Counted from the stretch's first letter, positions 17,099 to 25,717 are shown. The stretch: 64,000 nt of DNA from Bdellovibrio sp. BCCA (GCF_037996825.1 NZ_JBBNAC010000001.1:1674001-1738000), one strand, 5' to 3'. A program made the numbers and translations. The notes: generated by a model from the sequence alone, not told the origin.

Positions 17099-17762
17099 GT
17101 TTTCTTACCTCGCTTCTATAAATATTGAACAAAATATGAGTTGAAACCAAAAGCAAATAAGTGTCCAGCGCTGACAAGATAAGACTTGCGAGCGGCGTTT
17201 TCCAAATAAGGCGATACGAATCAAAAAAAGAAGAAAGGATCACCGGAATAAAAAGATGGAAAAGCAAAAACACCCCTAAAACTTTACCCCAATTGTGGCG
17301 GACAATCGATGCTGATTTTTTAAGCGCGTCTTCTTGACCCTCGTCGTATTTTTGGGAAGAGGTCACGACCAACGGAACAAGACTGTATTCAATAAACTTC
17401 CAGACTCCTGGAAGAATAAAAAGCAACGACCAAAGAAGGGTTTTTCCCCACGACCTTAAAGTCTCAATGTAAATCTGATTCAGATTTTTCCCTAAGAAAT
17501 CGCCAAGAGATTTTGTCCAGCCCGTCAGAGTATTTAAAGAGTAAAGAGCTACGGCCGTAAGGATCACTGGAAAAACAATGCTCGAAATAATCGAAAGAAA
17601 GCCAAAGAAATAAACCTGATTTTGAGCTCCATTAGGGTCTCTCAGCGCATTTTCGATATGAAGATTCAGGTACTGGTCTATGTTGCTCGACAGAACGACC
17701 AGGGCGAACAGAGGTAGGAATACTTTTTTAAAAACCTGTAGGTTTTCGGCGAAAAAATTCAC
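17082..17762 (-). CDS. Multi-pass membrane protein of unknown function
   Basis: 226 residues with about five or six hydrophobic segments (VFLPLFALVVLSS, FFGFLSIISSIVFPVILTAV, TLLWSLLFILPGVWKFIEY, VLGVFLLFHLFIPVILSSF, LILSALDTYLLLVSTHILF). The middle resembles loosely defined membrane proteins of the glycerophosphodiesterase-membrane-domain/YciC kind (ALKKSASIVRHNWGKVLGVFLL), but I cannot assign a family. It is the first gene of the transcript that continues into the IMPDH-family gene, murI and ddl. Confidence 0.6.
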   Translation of the reverse strand: MNFFAENLQVFKKVFLPLFALVVLSSNIDQYLNLHIENALRDPNGAQNQVYFFGFLSIISSIVFPVILTAVALYSLNTLTGWTKSLGDFLGKNLNQIYIETLRSWGKTLLWSLLFILPGVWKFIEYSLVPLVVTSSQKYDEGQEDALKKSASIVRHNWGKVLGVFLLFHLFIPVILSSFFDSYRLIWKTPLASLILSALDTYLLLVSTHILFNIYRSEVRKHDAHV

Positions 17763-17866
17763 TTAAGTATTTAGATCGTGAAACCCAGGGGGAGTCAAGC
17801 GGACTCTTGCCAAGAATCAAAGCTTATTTAGACCGATAAGCGGCATAATATTGATAGGAGGCCATT

Positions 17867-18754
17867 ATGGGGCTTCGGATGATGGTCACAGGTGCAAGTG
17901 GCACTATGGGCCAAGAGTTAGTAAAGCTTTTAGACAAGTCAGGAGTTGATTTTATTGCGGCTTCACGCTCTTTAGATCGTCTTCCTGCTGGAATACGTGG
18001 TTTGCAGTTGAATTATGACAGTGCTCCACTGTTGGAGCAGGCTTTTCGTGATATCGATGTCCTTTTCTTTTTGCAGCCTTTTGCTGAAAATATGGTCCAA
18101 CAAGCGACAAATGTTTTCCGAGCCGCGCGTGCTGCCGGAGTGCAATTTGTATTAAGAGTTTCGGGTTTTGGCGCTTCGGTGTCCTCACCGTATTTGTACC
18201 AGCGTGTGCAAGGTGAGGTTGATGAGCTTTTAAAAAACAGTGGTTTGCGATACTGCCTTCTTCGTCCGAATATTTTTATGCAAAGTTTTGTAAATCCTTG
18301 GGGAGAAGCCCTTCGTCAGGGCATTCTTTATCTGCCTCAGGGAGAAGGTCGGATTTCCTTTTTACATGCGCGAGATGCTGCAGAAGTGGCCGCGCGAATT
18401 CTTACAGATCCTCTGTATTTTCATAAATTCTCTTTTGATCTTACTGGAGAACGAGCTCTCTCAAATGCCGAGGTTGTCTCTTTGATTTCTTATCAAGTGC
18501 AAAGACGGGTGTGCTATGTTCCTGTCACCGAAGAGGTCGCTATTAAATCCATGCAAAAATCTGCGATCGAGCCTTGGGATGTAGAGCTCATGATGAGTAT
18601 TCATCGCGCCGCCAAAGATGGAAAGATTGCCGAGGTCTCAGAGTCATTTCGTCAGTTGATGAACCGAGATCCTCGCCGCTTTGAGGATTTTAGCAAGGAA
18701 ATGCGCGAGGAGTGGATTCCTCCTACGCCGGTTTTGGAACCACCGCTACTGTAA
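17867..18754 (+). CDS. NmrA-like NAD(P)-binding protein (atypical SDR)
   Basis: 295 residues. The N-terminal dinucleotide-binding motif VTGASGTMGQELVKLL (residues 6-21), the VLFFLQPFAENMVQQATNVFRAARAAGV helix and FVLRVSGFGA, then LRYCLLRPNIFMQSF, match the NmrA/quinone-oxidoreductase-like atypical short-chain dehydrogenases. Such proteins reduce quinones or act as redox sensors; the substrate is unknown. AGGAGG lies about 6 bp upstream of the ATG. Its 3' end overlaps the convergent thioesterase gene by 32 bp. Confidence 0.82.
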   Translation: MGLRMMVTGASGTMGQELVKLLDKSGVDFIAASRSLDRLPAGIRGLQLNYDSAPLLEQAFRDIDVLFFLQPFAENMVQQATNVFRAARAAGVQFVLRVSGFGASVSSPYLYQRVQGEVDELLKNSGLRYCLLRPNIFMQSFVNPWGEALRQGILYLPQGEGRISFLHARDAAEVAARILTDPLYFHKFSFDLTGERALSNAEVVSLISYQVQRRVCYVPVTEEVAIKSMQKSAIEPWDVELMMSIHRAAKDGKIAEVSESFRQLMNRDPRRFEDFSKEMREEWIPPTPVLEPPLL

Positions 18755-19148
18755 GGCGACTGATGCAAACCAACTTTTGATCTTCTGTGAAAATTTTAAT
18801 TTCCCACACTTGTGTTGTGCGTCCCACGTGGATCGGTGAGGCTTTGCCGATCACTTTTCCGGATCTCACGGCGCGAATATGATTTGCATTGATATCAAGT
18901 CCCATGCACTGATGAGTATCTGGAGCGTAAAGAGACGCGCCAATACTTCCCAGAGTTTCAGCTAACACCACAGAGGCTCCACCATGCAAAATTCCGAAAA
19001 CTTGATGAGTTCTATGATCCACAGGCATTTCGGCCTCAAGAAGACCATCCTCAACGCGCGTCAGTCGAATGCCCAAGTGTTCGACCATCGTGTTCTTGCT
19101 AAGAGAGTTTAATTCTTCGACGCTAGTTTTTTTCATGCGAATTTCCAT
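18723..19148 (-). CDS. Hotdog-fold thioesterase, PaaI/YdiI type
   Basis: 141 residues. The hotdog motif FGILHGGASVVLAETLGSIGA (near residues 51-71) and LDINANHIRAVRSGKVIG, then RTTQVWEIKI, match PaaI/YdiI acyl-CoA thioesterases. It hydrolyses an aryl- or acyl-CoA thioester in the cytosol; substrate unknown. The start may be ATG 19148 or ATG 19136. It is convergent with the NmrA-like gene (32-bp tail overlap) and divergent from the hemolysin III gene. Confidence 0.85.
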   Translation of the reverse strand: MEIRMKKTSVEELNSLSKNTMVEHLGIRLTRVEDGLLEAEMPVDHRTHQVFGILHGGASVVLAETLGSIGASLYAPDTHQCMGLDINANHIRAVRSGKVIGKASPIHVGRTTQVWEIKIFTEDQKLVCISRLTVAVVPKPA

Positions 19149-19221
19149 ACAATGTCCTCGATTCCAATTGTATGATGTTAAGAGAATTCTTGTTGGTCAA
19201 GAATCTCTTCAGAAAGGGAAT

Positions 19222-19872
19222 ATGAAAACGGATTTAGCAGCAGTGACAAAACCTCTTTTACGCGGGCACTTTCATCAGGCGGCTTTCTTTTTTGCTTTGG
19301 GAGCCTGTGCCATGTTGATTGCCGCAAGTCATGATGTCACAGCCGTTATTGCGAATATTATTTATTCATTAAGTCTTACCGGATTATTTGGCATCAGTGC
19401 TCTTTATCATCGACCGCAGTGGAGGCCCGAAGCTCGCATGTGGATGCGCCGTTTGGATCATGCTGCGATATTTATTTTAATTGCAGGAACCGGAACTCCA
19501 ATTGCACTGTTGGCAATTCCTGGAGAATCGGGAAAAAGATTTCTGACGATCATTTGGATTGCAGCAGCGATTGGCGTGATCCAATCTCTTTTTTGGGTGA
19601 AAGCTCCCAAGTGGTTGGCTGCTATCTTGTATATTATTATGGGCTGGCTGGCTGTTCCTTACATGTCTGAGATTAAGAACGCCTTAGGACAGGGGAGTGT
19701 TACGACTCTTTTAATCGGCGGAGTTATTTATACTTTGGGAGCTTTGGTTTATGCATTTAAGCGTCCTAATCCTGCGCCGCGAGTTTTTGGTTATCACGAA
19801 ATTTTTCATCTTCTCGTGATTGTCGCGGCGGCTTTTCACTTTGTCGTAATCGCTGGCCTTGTGATGAGATAA
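19222..19872 (+). CDS. Hemolysin III/TrhA family membrane protein
   Basis: 216 residues from ATG 19222, chosen because AGAAAGGGA lies about 5 bp upstream; a longer frame would overlap the thioesterase. Seven membrane helices and the family's histidine motifs: SALYHRP (near residue 63), RRLDHAAIFILIAGT, and C-terminal YHEIFHLLVIVAAAFHF. These form the presumed metal site shared with the PAQR family. YqfA/TrhA proteins affect membrane lipid state; the haemolysin name is historical. It converges with the TetR gene, overlapping by 37 bp. Confidence 0.9.
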   Translation: MKTDLAAVTKPLLRGHFHQAAFFFALGACAMLIAASHDVTAVIANIIYSLSLTGLFGISALYHRPQWRPEARMWMRRLDHAAIFILIAGTGTPIALLAIPGESGKRFLTIIWIAAAIGVIQSLFWVKAPKWLAAILYIIMGWLAVPYMSEIKNALGQGSVTTLLIGGVIYTLGALVYAFKRPNPAPRVFGYHEIFHLLVIVAAAFHFVVIAGLVMR

Positions 19873-20441
19873 GGCTGAAGAACGGAGTTGATTCGACTGG
19901 TAAGATGTCGCTCAATATTCTTTTCATTGAGAAAACCAAATTGAAAAATCGAACCTTGGACAAGGGCCTCTAAGGTCATTGCCAGATCATGAGCATCATG
20001 AACGGATTTTAATTCTCGATTGGAAATAGCCTCTTGGATAAGACGATAAAAAATACCTCGTGTTTCGGCAAAGTAAGACGCCACTTTTTTTCTGGCCTTG
20101 GGATCCTCAGCCTCTGTTCCAAGCCAACGCAAATGTTCGCCTAATCTTTTTGAATCCACGCTTTTTGAGATAAGACGAAGAAACTCGAAAATGCCTTGAA
20201 GGCCATTGAGTTCGGAAACCTTTGCGGTATTCATCTTCTCCATATTCTCGTCCCATTTTCGATTTCGGGCTAAATAGGCAAGATGTCTTTTTGTTTTGAA
20301 ACGTTTTACGAGCGCCGCAGGGGAAAGCCCTGTCGCTTTTGATATCTGTTCAAAAGTAAATGACTCAAATCCTTCGCGCGAAATGATCTCAAAAGCTATT
20401 AACAATATATCAGAATCACTGACTTTTTTAGGTCTACCCAT
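19836..20441 (-). CDS. TetR-family transcriptional regulator
   Basis: 201 residues from ATG 20441 (MGRPKK). The frame could extend to 20468, but that would run through a palindrome. N-terminal helix-turn-helix: DILLIAFEIISREGFESFTFEQISKATGLSPAALVKRFKTKRHL (residues about 10-53). The C-terminal ligand domain is unspecific. Divergent from clpP with a shared 50-bp promoter region holding an imperfect palindrome, so it probably controls itself and possibly clpP. Confidence 0.88.
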   Translation of the reverse strand: MGRPKKVSDSDILLIAFEIISREGFESFTFEQISKATGLSPAALVKRFKTKRHLAYLARNRKWDENMEKMNTAKVSELNGLQGIFEFLRLISKSVDSKRLGEHLRWLGTEAEDPKARKKVASYFAETRGIFYRLIQEAISNRELKSVHDAHDLAMTLEALVQGSIFQFGFLNEKNIERHLTSRINSVLQPYLITRPAITTK

Positions 20442-20451
20442 ATTTCTAGAT

Positions 20452-20469
20452 AGTAAATGACTATTCACT
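20452..20469. promoter_or_regulatory. Imperfect palindrome, candidate TetR operator
   Basis: The 18-bp AGTAAATGACTATTCACT has dyad symmetry at 6 of 9 position pairs. It lies between the divergent TetR gene (start 20441) and clpP (start 20492), a typical spot for an autoregulatory TetR site. Confidence 0.45.
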
Positions 20470-20491
20470 TATTATCAAGAAGGAGGTATTT

Positions 20492-21103
20492 ATGGCTATT
20501 CATCCTTACGTAATAGAATCCACATCCGCTGGTGAAAGAAGTTATGACGTTTATTCGAGGCTGCTCAAAGATCGTATTATTATTCTAGGTACTGCGATTA
20601 ATGATGAGGTCGCTAATTCCATCGTGGCACAGCTTCTTTTTTTGGAGGTCAATGATCCAGAAAGAGACATTCATCTTTATATCAATTCTCCCGGAGGTTC
20701 TGTTTCCGCAGGCCTCGCTATTTACGACGTCATGCAATTTGTGAAGTGTGACGTTGCGACTTATTGCCTGGGAATGGCGGCAAGCATGGGGTCTTTGCTT
20801 TTAACGGCGGGTACAACGGGAAAACGTTTTTCTATGCCGAACAGTCGTATTTTGCTTCATCAACCCCACCTAGGTGACGGTGGTATCGGTGGCCAGGTGA
20901 CGGATATTGAAATTCATGCGAAGGAACTTGTTCGTTCCAAACGACTTGTGACGGGGATTTATTCGAAACACTCTGGAAAAGAGATGAAGTATCTGGAAAA
21001 AACAATGGAGCGGGATTATTATCTCAATGCAGAAGAGGCAAAAGGTTTCGGATTGATAGATCATATTGTGCAGCCTCGCAAAGGAATCAATGGCATCAGG
21101 TGA
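20492..21103 (+). CDS. clpP: ClpP-family serine protease subunit
   Basis: 203 residues with the catalytic triad Ser98 (GMAASMGS), His123 (LLHQP) and Asp175. [16 protein letters not shown] is the substrate-binding strand. It forms the barrel protease that works with ClpX or ClpA. The loop after His123 ([16 protein letters not shown]) is about two residues longer than the usual HQPLGG...GQATD. Strong AAGGAGG upstream. No clpX follows; it is paired with a divergent TetR gene, so this is likely an accessory ClpP rather than the housekeeping clpP-clpX pair. Confidence 0.93.
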   Translation: MAIHPYVIESTSAGERSYDVYSRLLKDRIIILGTAINDEVANSIVAQLLFLEVNDPERDIHLYINSPGGSVSAGLAIYDVMQFVKCDVATYCLGMAASMGSLLLTAGTTGKRFSMPNSRILLHQPHLGDGGIGGQVTDIEIHAKELVRSKRLVTGIYSKHSGKEMKYLEKTMERDYYLNAEEAKGFGLIDHIVQPRKGINGIR

Positions 21104-21626
21104 GATTCAGAAAATCGCGGTGGTCGGAAATGCAGGTGGTGGAAAGACCACCCTCAGTCGTCGTCTTGCGCGTATTCATGATCTTCCGTTGACTCATGTC
21201 GATGCTATTCAGTTCGTGGCGGGAATGCGGATCCGTCCGCATCGTGATTCCATTCAAAGGCTAAATGAAGTTCAAGGGCAACCGTCTTGGATTATTGATG
21301 GTTATGGACCTTTGGATATTATCGAAAAACGTTTTCAGGCTTCGGACCGGGTCGTGTTTATTGATTTTCCTTTGTGGCGCCATTATTGGTGGTGCACAAA
21401 AAGACAGATTCAAAATATATGGTCAAGACGAGAAGAATTACCGGAGGGTTGCAATGAACTCACCTGGGCGCACACCGTGAAGCTTTATAAAACTTTATGG
21501 CGTGTTCACAAGTTAATGAGACCGGAGCTTTTGCGAATTTTTGGTCGTGAGAATTTAAAAGGAAAAGTCGTGTATGTGCGAACTTTGAAAGACTGGAAGC
21601 GTCTTTCAAAGTTCGGTGTTTCTTAA
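21090..21626 (+). CDS. P-loop kinase-like protein (FlaR/adenylate-kinase-like)
   Basis: 178 residues from ATG 21090 (AAAGGA 4 bp upstream), overlapping the clpP 3' end by 14 bp. Walker [18 protein letters not shown] (residues about 9-25), then [11 protein letters not shown] and [15 protein letters not shown]...[12 protein letters not shown], as in FlaR/topology-modulation and nucleoside-kinase-like proteins. Substrate not known. It is co-transcribed with clpP. No export signal. Confidence 0.75.
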   Translation: MASGEIQKIAVVGNAGGGKTTLSRRLARIHDLPLTHVDAIQFVAGMRIRPHRDSIQRLNEVQGQPSWIIDGYGPLDIIEKRFQASDRVVFIDFPLWRHYWWCTKRQIQNIWSRREELPEGCNELTWAHTVKLYKTLWRVHKLMRPELLRIFGRENLKGKVVYVRTLKDWKRLSKFGVS

Positions 21627-21956
21627 TTAAAGACAGTTGGCTTTATCAGAAGAAGCATCACCGTCTTGATCATCCTGACCAGAGTAGATATCAGTCACCG
21701 TGCATTTGCCATTGATGATTTTTAGAGAAACGCCCGTAAGACTGCTGCCGTCGCCAAATTGAATTTCTTCAATGCTTGGGTCTTGTTTGTATTTGCAAGC
21801 CCAGATCAAAGACATGTTTTGTCTAAATTCTTTTAAAGACATTTCTGCATATTTAGCGGCTTCTTTTTCTGCGATCTTTGCGCATTTAAGATTTGCTGAA
21901 GCGAAAGCGAAGTTCGCAGTCACCAATGTAGCAAGAACGAGAACGATTGTTTTCAT
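21627..21956 (-). CDS. Small secreted protein of unknown function
   Basis: 109 residues from ATG 21956 (AGGAG at good spacing). Signal peptide MKTIVLVLATLVTANFAFAS cleaved near residue 20. The mature part holds four cysteines (LKCAKI, WACKY, GKCTV, terminal ANCL), suggesting two periplasmic disulfides, and an acidic end (DDQDGDASSD). No family recognised. It is convergent with the P-loop kinase gene. Confidence 0.6.
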   Translation of the reverse strand: MKTIVLVLATLVTANFAFASANLKCAKIAEKEAAKYAEMSLKEFRQNMSLIWACKYKQDPSIEEIQFGDGSSLTGVSLKIINGKCTVTDIYSGQDDQDGDASSDKANCL

Positions 21957-22082
21957 ATTCACTCCTGAATTTGTTTTTTGAAATGAGAGTCCTTTTATAT
22001 TTTCACCGGCATTTTGGCTACTACATTGGTGCAAACTAAATATTCGTTTTGAGCATGGTAATATCTGCAATATGATGAGGTC

Positions 22083-22757
22083 ATGATAGATTCACAGGGG
22101 CTTTATGTGCAGGCAGATGGTAGCAATGGGGACTCCGCTCATAGAACGGGCTTAGTCTGTGCTTTGTATTGTCTGCTAGGAGAATTTAAAAAAGCCGAAG
22201 CTCTGTGTTCCACCATAATCCGCGAGTTGGAAGTTCAACCTGGGACTTATCGTCGTTCTTCTTATGGAGATACTTGGGATACAAATCCGCGATGTTTTAG
22301 TCGCGATCAAGCCAGTCGTTTGATTTTGGCATTTGCTCTTCTTGGCAAAAAAGCGAAGTTAAGAAGCTGGCTGTGGGCGATGTGCAAACGCGGATTTTTT
22401 CATCAAAATAATCTCGATGATGAAACGGGTCGCTGGAAGTTTCCTGACTTGATGGGGATCGGTGAGTGGAGCAATCTTATCCGTGGGCTTGGTTGGTGGT
22501 GGGCCTATCCCTTACTGGTTTTGTTAGACCTTAATTTTATCGGAATGGTTTTTCTAAGAAAACCTTGGGATGGAGCGAGCCTTTACGTTCCTGATCTTAA
22601 ATATGCGCAAATAAAATATCCAACACCGACAGCATGGCTCGCGGAAAAATTAAATGCAAAAGTGGATTGGTGTTCGGAGGCTCTCAACAACCACGCAGCA
22701 GAAAACAACGGCTGCGTGGAATGTGGAGTTCTGTTTGCGAGATTAGCGAAGGTCTAA
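22083..22757 (+). CDS. Uncharacterised protein, tryptophan/cysteine rich
   Basis: 224 residues with no recognisable domain. Features: an N-terminal QADGSNGDSAHRTGLVCALYCLLG segment reading like the first helix hairpin of an alpha/alpha-barrel glycosidase-like fold, RCFSRDQASRLILAFALLGK, many tryptophans (RSWLWAMC, LGWWWAYP), and a hydrophobic LLVLLDLNFIGMVF stretch. There is no signal peptide. The start has only a weak GAGG. Its end overlaps the convergent lipoprotein hydrolase by 15 bp. Function unknown. Confidence 0.55.
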   Translation: MIDSQGLYVQADGSNGDSAHRTGLVCALYCLLGEFKKAEALCSTIIRELEVQPGTYRRSSYGDTWDTNPRCFSRDQASRLILAFALLGKKAKLRSWLWAMCKRGFFHQNNLDDETGRWKFPDLMGIGEWSNLIRGLGWWWAYPLLVLLDLNFIGMVFLRKPWDGASLYVPDLKYAQIKYPTPTAWLAEKLNAKVDWCSEALNNHAAENNGCVECGVLFARLAKV

Positions 22758-23633
22758 AAATTCACTAACAACGATTGCAGTGGCTTCAGGCATTTTGCTG
22801 TTTTCTGAAGGGGTCGCTGCAACTTCACCGATGTAACTTCCATGAGTGCCTGGCAATACGGCCAAGCGTCCGTGTTGAACTGTGCGTGACATTCTGAGGG
22901 CGTGCTCAACAGTGATGGCATCTTGGTCACCGAGAAGAACCAAAGTAGGGGCCGTAATAGACTTGATTTCTTTTTCAGGAATATCTTTAAAGCCCTGCAT
23001 GCGACGGCTGTCTTGTAAGAAGAGTTGCTCTTGGTGCTTTGGATCGGGATTGATTTTGCGATCTGCAGCTAGCAACTCTTTTGGCATATTTGCCATCGAA
23101 GCTTTATTCATTCCATCCCAAAATCCTTTAAACATGCCATCGCGACGATATTGCGCGGACGCGATCACTAGCTTGTTGACTTTGTTGGGAGCAAAATGAG
23201 CGACTCTGAGAGCAATCGTTCCGCCGTTGCTAAAACCCATGACATCCGCTTTGTCGATTTTCAAGTAGTCCAACAAAGCGGCGGCATCATGAGCAGAATT
23301 GTCGAAAGTGAACGGACGATCAATCGCAACGGTGTGTCCGTGTCCTTGCTCTTCCATAGCAATGACTTTACGGTGTTTTGCTATGAGAGGAATAAACTTC
23401 GCCCAGTTCGATTCAATTGTTGAGCCGCCTCCGTGAAGCAGAAGAAGCGGAACTGGATTTTTCAGTCCTTCTGTTGGTTCATAGATTTCATAATAAAGCT
23501 TAAGACCGTTTACCGAGGCGTAACTAGATTGCATTTTAACCTCTGCCGCCTTGGCTTGAAGTTTTGAAGAGTGAGCGCAGGCGCCGAGACAAAGAAGAGA
23601 AACGGCGAGAAGAACTGTTTGGGTTAATTTCAT
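22743..23633 (-). CDS. Lipoprotein alpha/beta-hydrolase
   Basis: 296 residues. The signal sequence ends in a lipobox LGAC (Cys near residue 19), so it is lipid-anchored. Alpha/beta-hydrolase core: LLLLHGGGSTIESNW (oxyanion region), nucleophile elbow MGFSNGGTIAL (Ser near residue 135), acid in LLGDQDAIT and His in PGTHGSY. It probably hydrolyses an ester or amide at the envelope; substrate unknown. It is monocistronic. Confidence 0.85.
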   Translation of the reverse strand: MKLTQTVLLAVSLLCLGACAHSSKLQAKAAEVKMQSSYASVNGLKLYYEIYEPTEGLKNPVPLLLLHGGGSTIESNWAKFIPLIAKHRKVIAMEEQGHGHTVAIDRPFTFDNSAHDAAALLDYLKIDKADVMGFSNGGTIALRVAHFAPNKVNKLVIASAQYRRDGMFKGFWDGMNKASMANMPKELLAADRKINPDPKHQEQLFLQDSRRMQGFKDIPEKEIKSITAPTLVLLGDQDAITVEHALRMSRTVQHGRLAVLPGTHGSYIGEVAATPSENSKMPEATAIVVSEFLDLR

Positions 23634-23700
23634 GAAGCCTCCAAAAAGAAATTCAATAACTCTTCAATGGCTTTGTCTATTTCCGACTCATTGCTTCTGT

Positions 23701-24168
23701 TTATTCCTCAAGAGTTAACGCCCACAGGACCGTAAAGAAACTAATGAGGTCAAGAGGAGTGCGCCAGTAAGTCAAAGTCTTCCACATCGACACGCGATTT
23801 ATTAGCTCTTCACTTGGTGGTGAGTTGATGGAGATTTTTTGAAAGGACAGCATTTCGGGGATGAAATACAAAAAACTCCATCCTCTCATGACAATGTAGG
23901 AACCTAAAGAGATCAGAATGAAAGTGCGACGGCTGGATATGCGCCAATTTAAAAATAAAGCGGCTAGGATAAACACCGTAATTAAAATATGAACAGGTAT
24001 CCAGAATTTTTGAAGAGGAACTCCCGTGCCTTCCTGAATGAGTGTAAAGGAAGTTGGTGGTTGCAGGCTCCATTGAGGATTGATGACAAAACCTTCATAA
24101 AAACCTCCACCGACAGGCAAGGCCAATGAGAAGCCCGCAGCTACAAGTGATAGATTCGCCCAAAGCAT
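23701..24168 (-). CDS. DUF1772-like four-helix membrane protein
   Basis: 155 residues with four hydrophobic segments (LWANLSLVAAGFSLALPVGGGFYEG, FWIPVHILITVFILAALF, TFILISLGSYIVMRGWSFLY, LDLISFFTVLWAL). GGFYEGFVINPQW near residue 21 resembles the G-x-YE...P-x-W signature of DUF1772 (anthrone-oxygenase-like) proteins; assignment is tentative. GGAGA sits before the ATG. Divergent from marR with a matching operator box 19 bp upstream of its start codon, so it is the likely target of that regulator. Confidence 0.6.
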   Translation of the reverse strand: MLWANLSLVAAGFSLALPVGGGFYEGFVINPQWSLQPPTSFTLIQEGTGVPLQKFWIPVHILITVFILAALFLNWRISSRRTFILISLGSYIVMRGWSFLYFIPEMLSFQKISINSPPSEELINRVSMWKTLTYWRTPLDLISFFTVLWALTLEE

Positions 24169-24187
24169 GAAAATCTCCTTTTTGAAT

Positions 24188-24207
24188 TATCTTAATTTAC
24201 TAAGATA
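24188..24207. promoter_or_regulatory. MarR operator box 1
   Basis: TATCTTAATTTACTAAGATA is an inverted repeat (arms TATCTTA and TAAGATA; flanking bases extend it to TTATCTTA/TAAGATAA). It lies 19 bp upstream of the divergent DUF1772-like start codon. A near-identical copy lies 64 bp away beside marR. Confidence 0.7.
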
Positions 24208-24251
24208 AATTTAACAGTTTTTTTATGTGCTTTTATAGGGTAAAATGTCAA

Positions 24252-24271
24252 TATCTTGATTTAGTAAGATA
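24252..24271. promoter_or_regulatory. MarR operator box 2
   Basis: TATCTTGATTTAGTAAGATA matches box 1 at 18 of 20 positions and lies 14 bp upstream of the marR start codon. Two copies, one by each divergent gene, suggest that the MarR protein represses both promoters. Confidence 0.7.
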
Positions 24272-24285
24272 ATTTAGGGGTTACG

Positions 24286-24753
24286 ATGTCTCAAAATAGA
24301 AAAGCTAAGAGCAACTCTGCGAAGGTTTTAGCGATAGGTCCTGAATTAAGCACGGCAACCATTCTTTTTCATGAGACTGTCGCAAGCAGGTTGGATCTCA
24401 ACGCAACGGACATGAAATGTCTGACATTTATAAACTCTTCGAAGACACCAGTAACCGCCGGCGATGTAGCCCAGTTCACGCGCCTTACGACGGGAGCGGT
24501 GACGGGAATCTTGAATCGCCTTGAAAAAGCTAAATTGATTGCGAGAGTTCAAGATAAAGAGGATCGCAGAAAAGTAATCCTGGTGCCTAATGAGGCGGCA
24601 TTTAAAAAGATCAAGCCCCTTTATCAGTCATTTGCGAAATCCATGCAAAAGCTGGTGAACACCTATTCCGAAGAAGACCTCGGAATAGTCGCCGATTTTT
24701 TGAAAAGAGTGACAGAAATCCTTGAGCTAGAAGCTTCTAGATTGAGAGAGTAA
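24286..24753 (+). CDS. MarR-family transcriptional regulator
   Basis: 155 residues, winged helix-turn-helix: DVAQFTRLTTGAVTGILNRLEKAKLI (recognition helix near residue 65) and wing ARVQDKEDRRKVILVPNE. MarR proteins are dimeric repressors released by small phenolic or oxidant ligands. Twin palindromes in the 117-bp divergent region are the expected operators. It ends 2 bp before the convergent glutathione transferase gene. Confidence 0.92.
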   Translation: MSQNRKAKSNSAKVLAIGPELSTATILFHETVASRLDLNATDMKCLTFINSSKTPVTAGDVAQFTRLTTGAVTGILNRLEKAKLIARVQDKEDRRKVILVPNEAAFKKIKPLYQSFAKSMQKLVNTYSEEDLGIVADFLKRVTEILELEASRLRE

Positions 24754-24755
24754 CT

Positions 24756-25418
24756 CTATCGTGCGCTTCCACGCGCTATACCAAGCCGGTCTTCGTAGGC
24801 ATTCAGAACCTTCACGAAGGCGGGGCGTTCTTCACAACGAAGACGGTATTTGTCGATGTTCGGATGTTTCTCTAAGACTTCCGTTTTGCGAAGTTCGCGC
24901 AATACGCCTGTAAATGCGATATCCGCGACAGTAAAATCAGCACCGGTAATGAACGGTTGCTTCCTTAGCATTTCGTCGATAGTTCCAAAGAAACGCTCAA
25001 GGATACTGACATTCCAGGGGCGTTGTCCCTTCATGTGAGGATTCGAATCTCCTAGAAGATCCGCGAAAAAAATCGGCAGGGCAAAGGGCTCAATATTATT
25101 AAGCGACGTGATCAACCAACGATAGACTTGCGCACGGCCTTTAAGGTCTGAGGGAATTAATTTTCCCGATTTCTCTGCAAGATAAAGAAGAATCGCACCA
25201 GACTCTGTGAGAATGTATCCATCATCATCAATCGTCGGAACTTGTTTGAAAGGATTGATCTCGCCGTACCAGATTTCGTCTTGAAGGCCATTGGGCCCAC
25301 AATCAAGCCCGATAGTTTCGTAGGAAATCCCGCACTCTTCCAAAGCCCACATCGCACGGATGTCACGCGTGTATCCCCAAAGAAATGGCGGCAGTGATTT
25401 GAAAACATAAACCTTCAT
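24756..25418 (-). CDS. Glutathione S-transferase family protein
   Basis: 220 residues. N-terminal thioredoxin-like domain with INPFKQVPTIDDDGYILTESGAILLYLAE (the cis-Pro and ESxAI glutathione-binding motif) and an all-helical C-terminal domain ending in the FTVADIAFTGVLRELRK cap. It conjugates or reduces with glutathione in the cytosol; substrate unknown. Tail to tail with marR; not in an obvious operon. Confidence 0.92.
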   Translation of the reverse strand: MKVYVFKSLPPFLWGYTRDIRAMWALEECGISYETIGLDCGPNGLQDEIWYGEINPFKQVPTIDDDGYILTESGAILLYLAEKSGKLIPSDLKGRAQVYRWLITSLNNIEPFALPIFFADLLGDSNPHMKGQRPWNVSILERFFGTIDEMLRKQPFITGADFTVADIAFTGVLRELRKTEVLEKHPNIDKYRLRCEERPAFVKVLNAYEDRLGIARGSAR

Positions 25419-25513
25419 GCGAAACCTCAGCGCAGATAATTTTGGAGATGCTTAAGAATATACTTTTTAAAACGAATTTCCAGAAGCGCCGAGCCAAGCA
25501 AAAGAGAAAGGAA

Positions 25514-25605
25514 TGGTGCCCCGGGCCGGAATTGAACCGGCACGCCCCTGTAAAGGAAGCCCAGGATTTTAAGTCCTGTGCGTCTACCAATTTCGCCACC
25601 GGGGC
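25514..25605 (-). tRNA. tRNA-Leu (anticodon UAA)
   Basis: Reads on the minus strand from 25605: acceptor GCCCCGG, D-arm with TTGGTAGACGC, anticodon arm CAGGA-CTTAAAA-TCCTG (anticodon TAA), a long class II variable arm, T-arm GCCGG-TTCAATT-CCGGC, acceptor CCGGGGC, discriminator A and an encoded CCA (25516-25514). The long variable arm and anticodon together identify leucine. Confidence 0.97.
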
Positions 25606-25717
25606 ACGCGAAAGACAACTTGAACATTTCTTATCACAAAGGTCAATAGCAGACCCTATGAGTTAGTAAAGCTATTTAGAAATTGCTAAAATAATCAGCA
25701 AATTAGTTGGGTTTTTA

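Noticed and set aside
17813-17839. ACCGATAA before the NmrA-like gene
   Set aside because: Good -10 element but only about 2 of 8 -35 positions match at 11-bp spacing.
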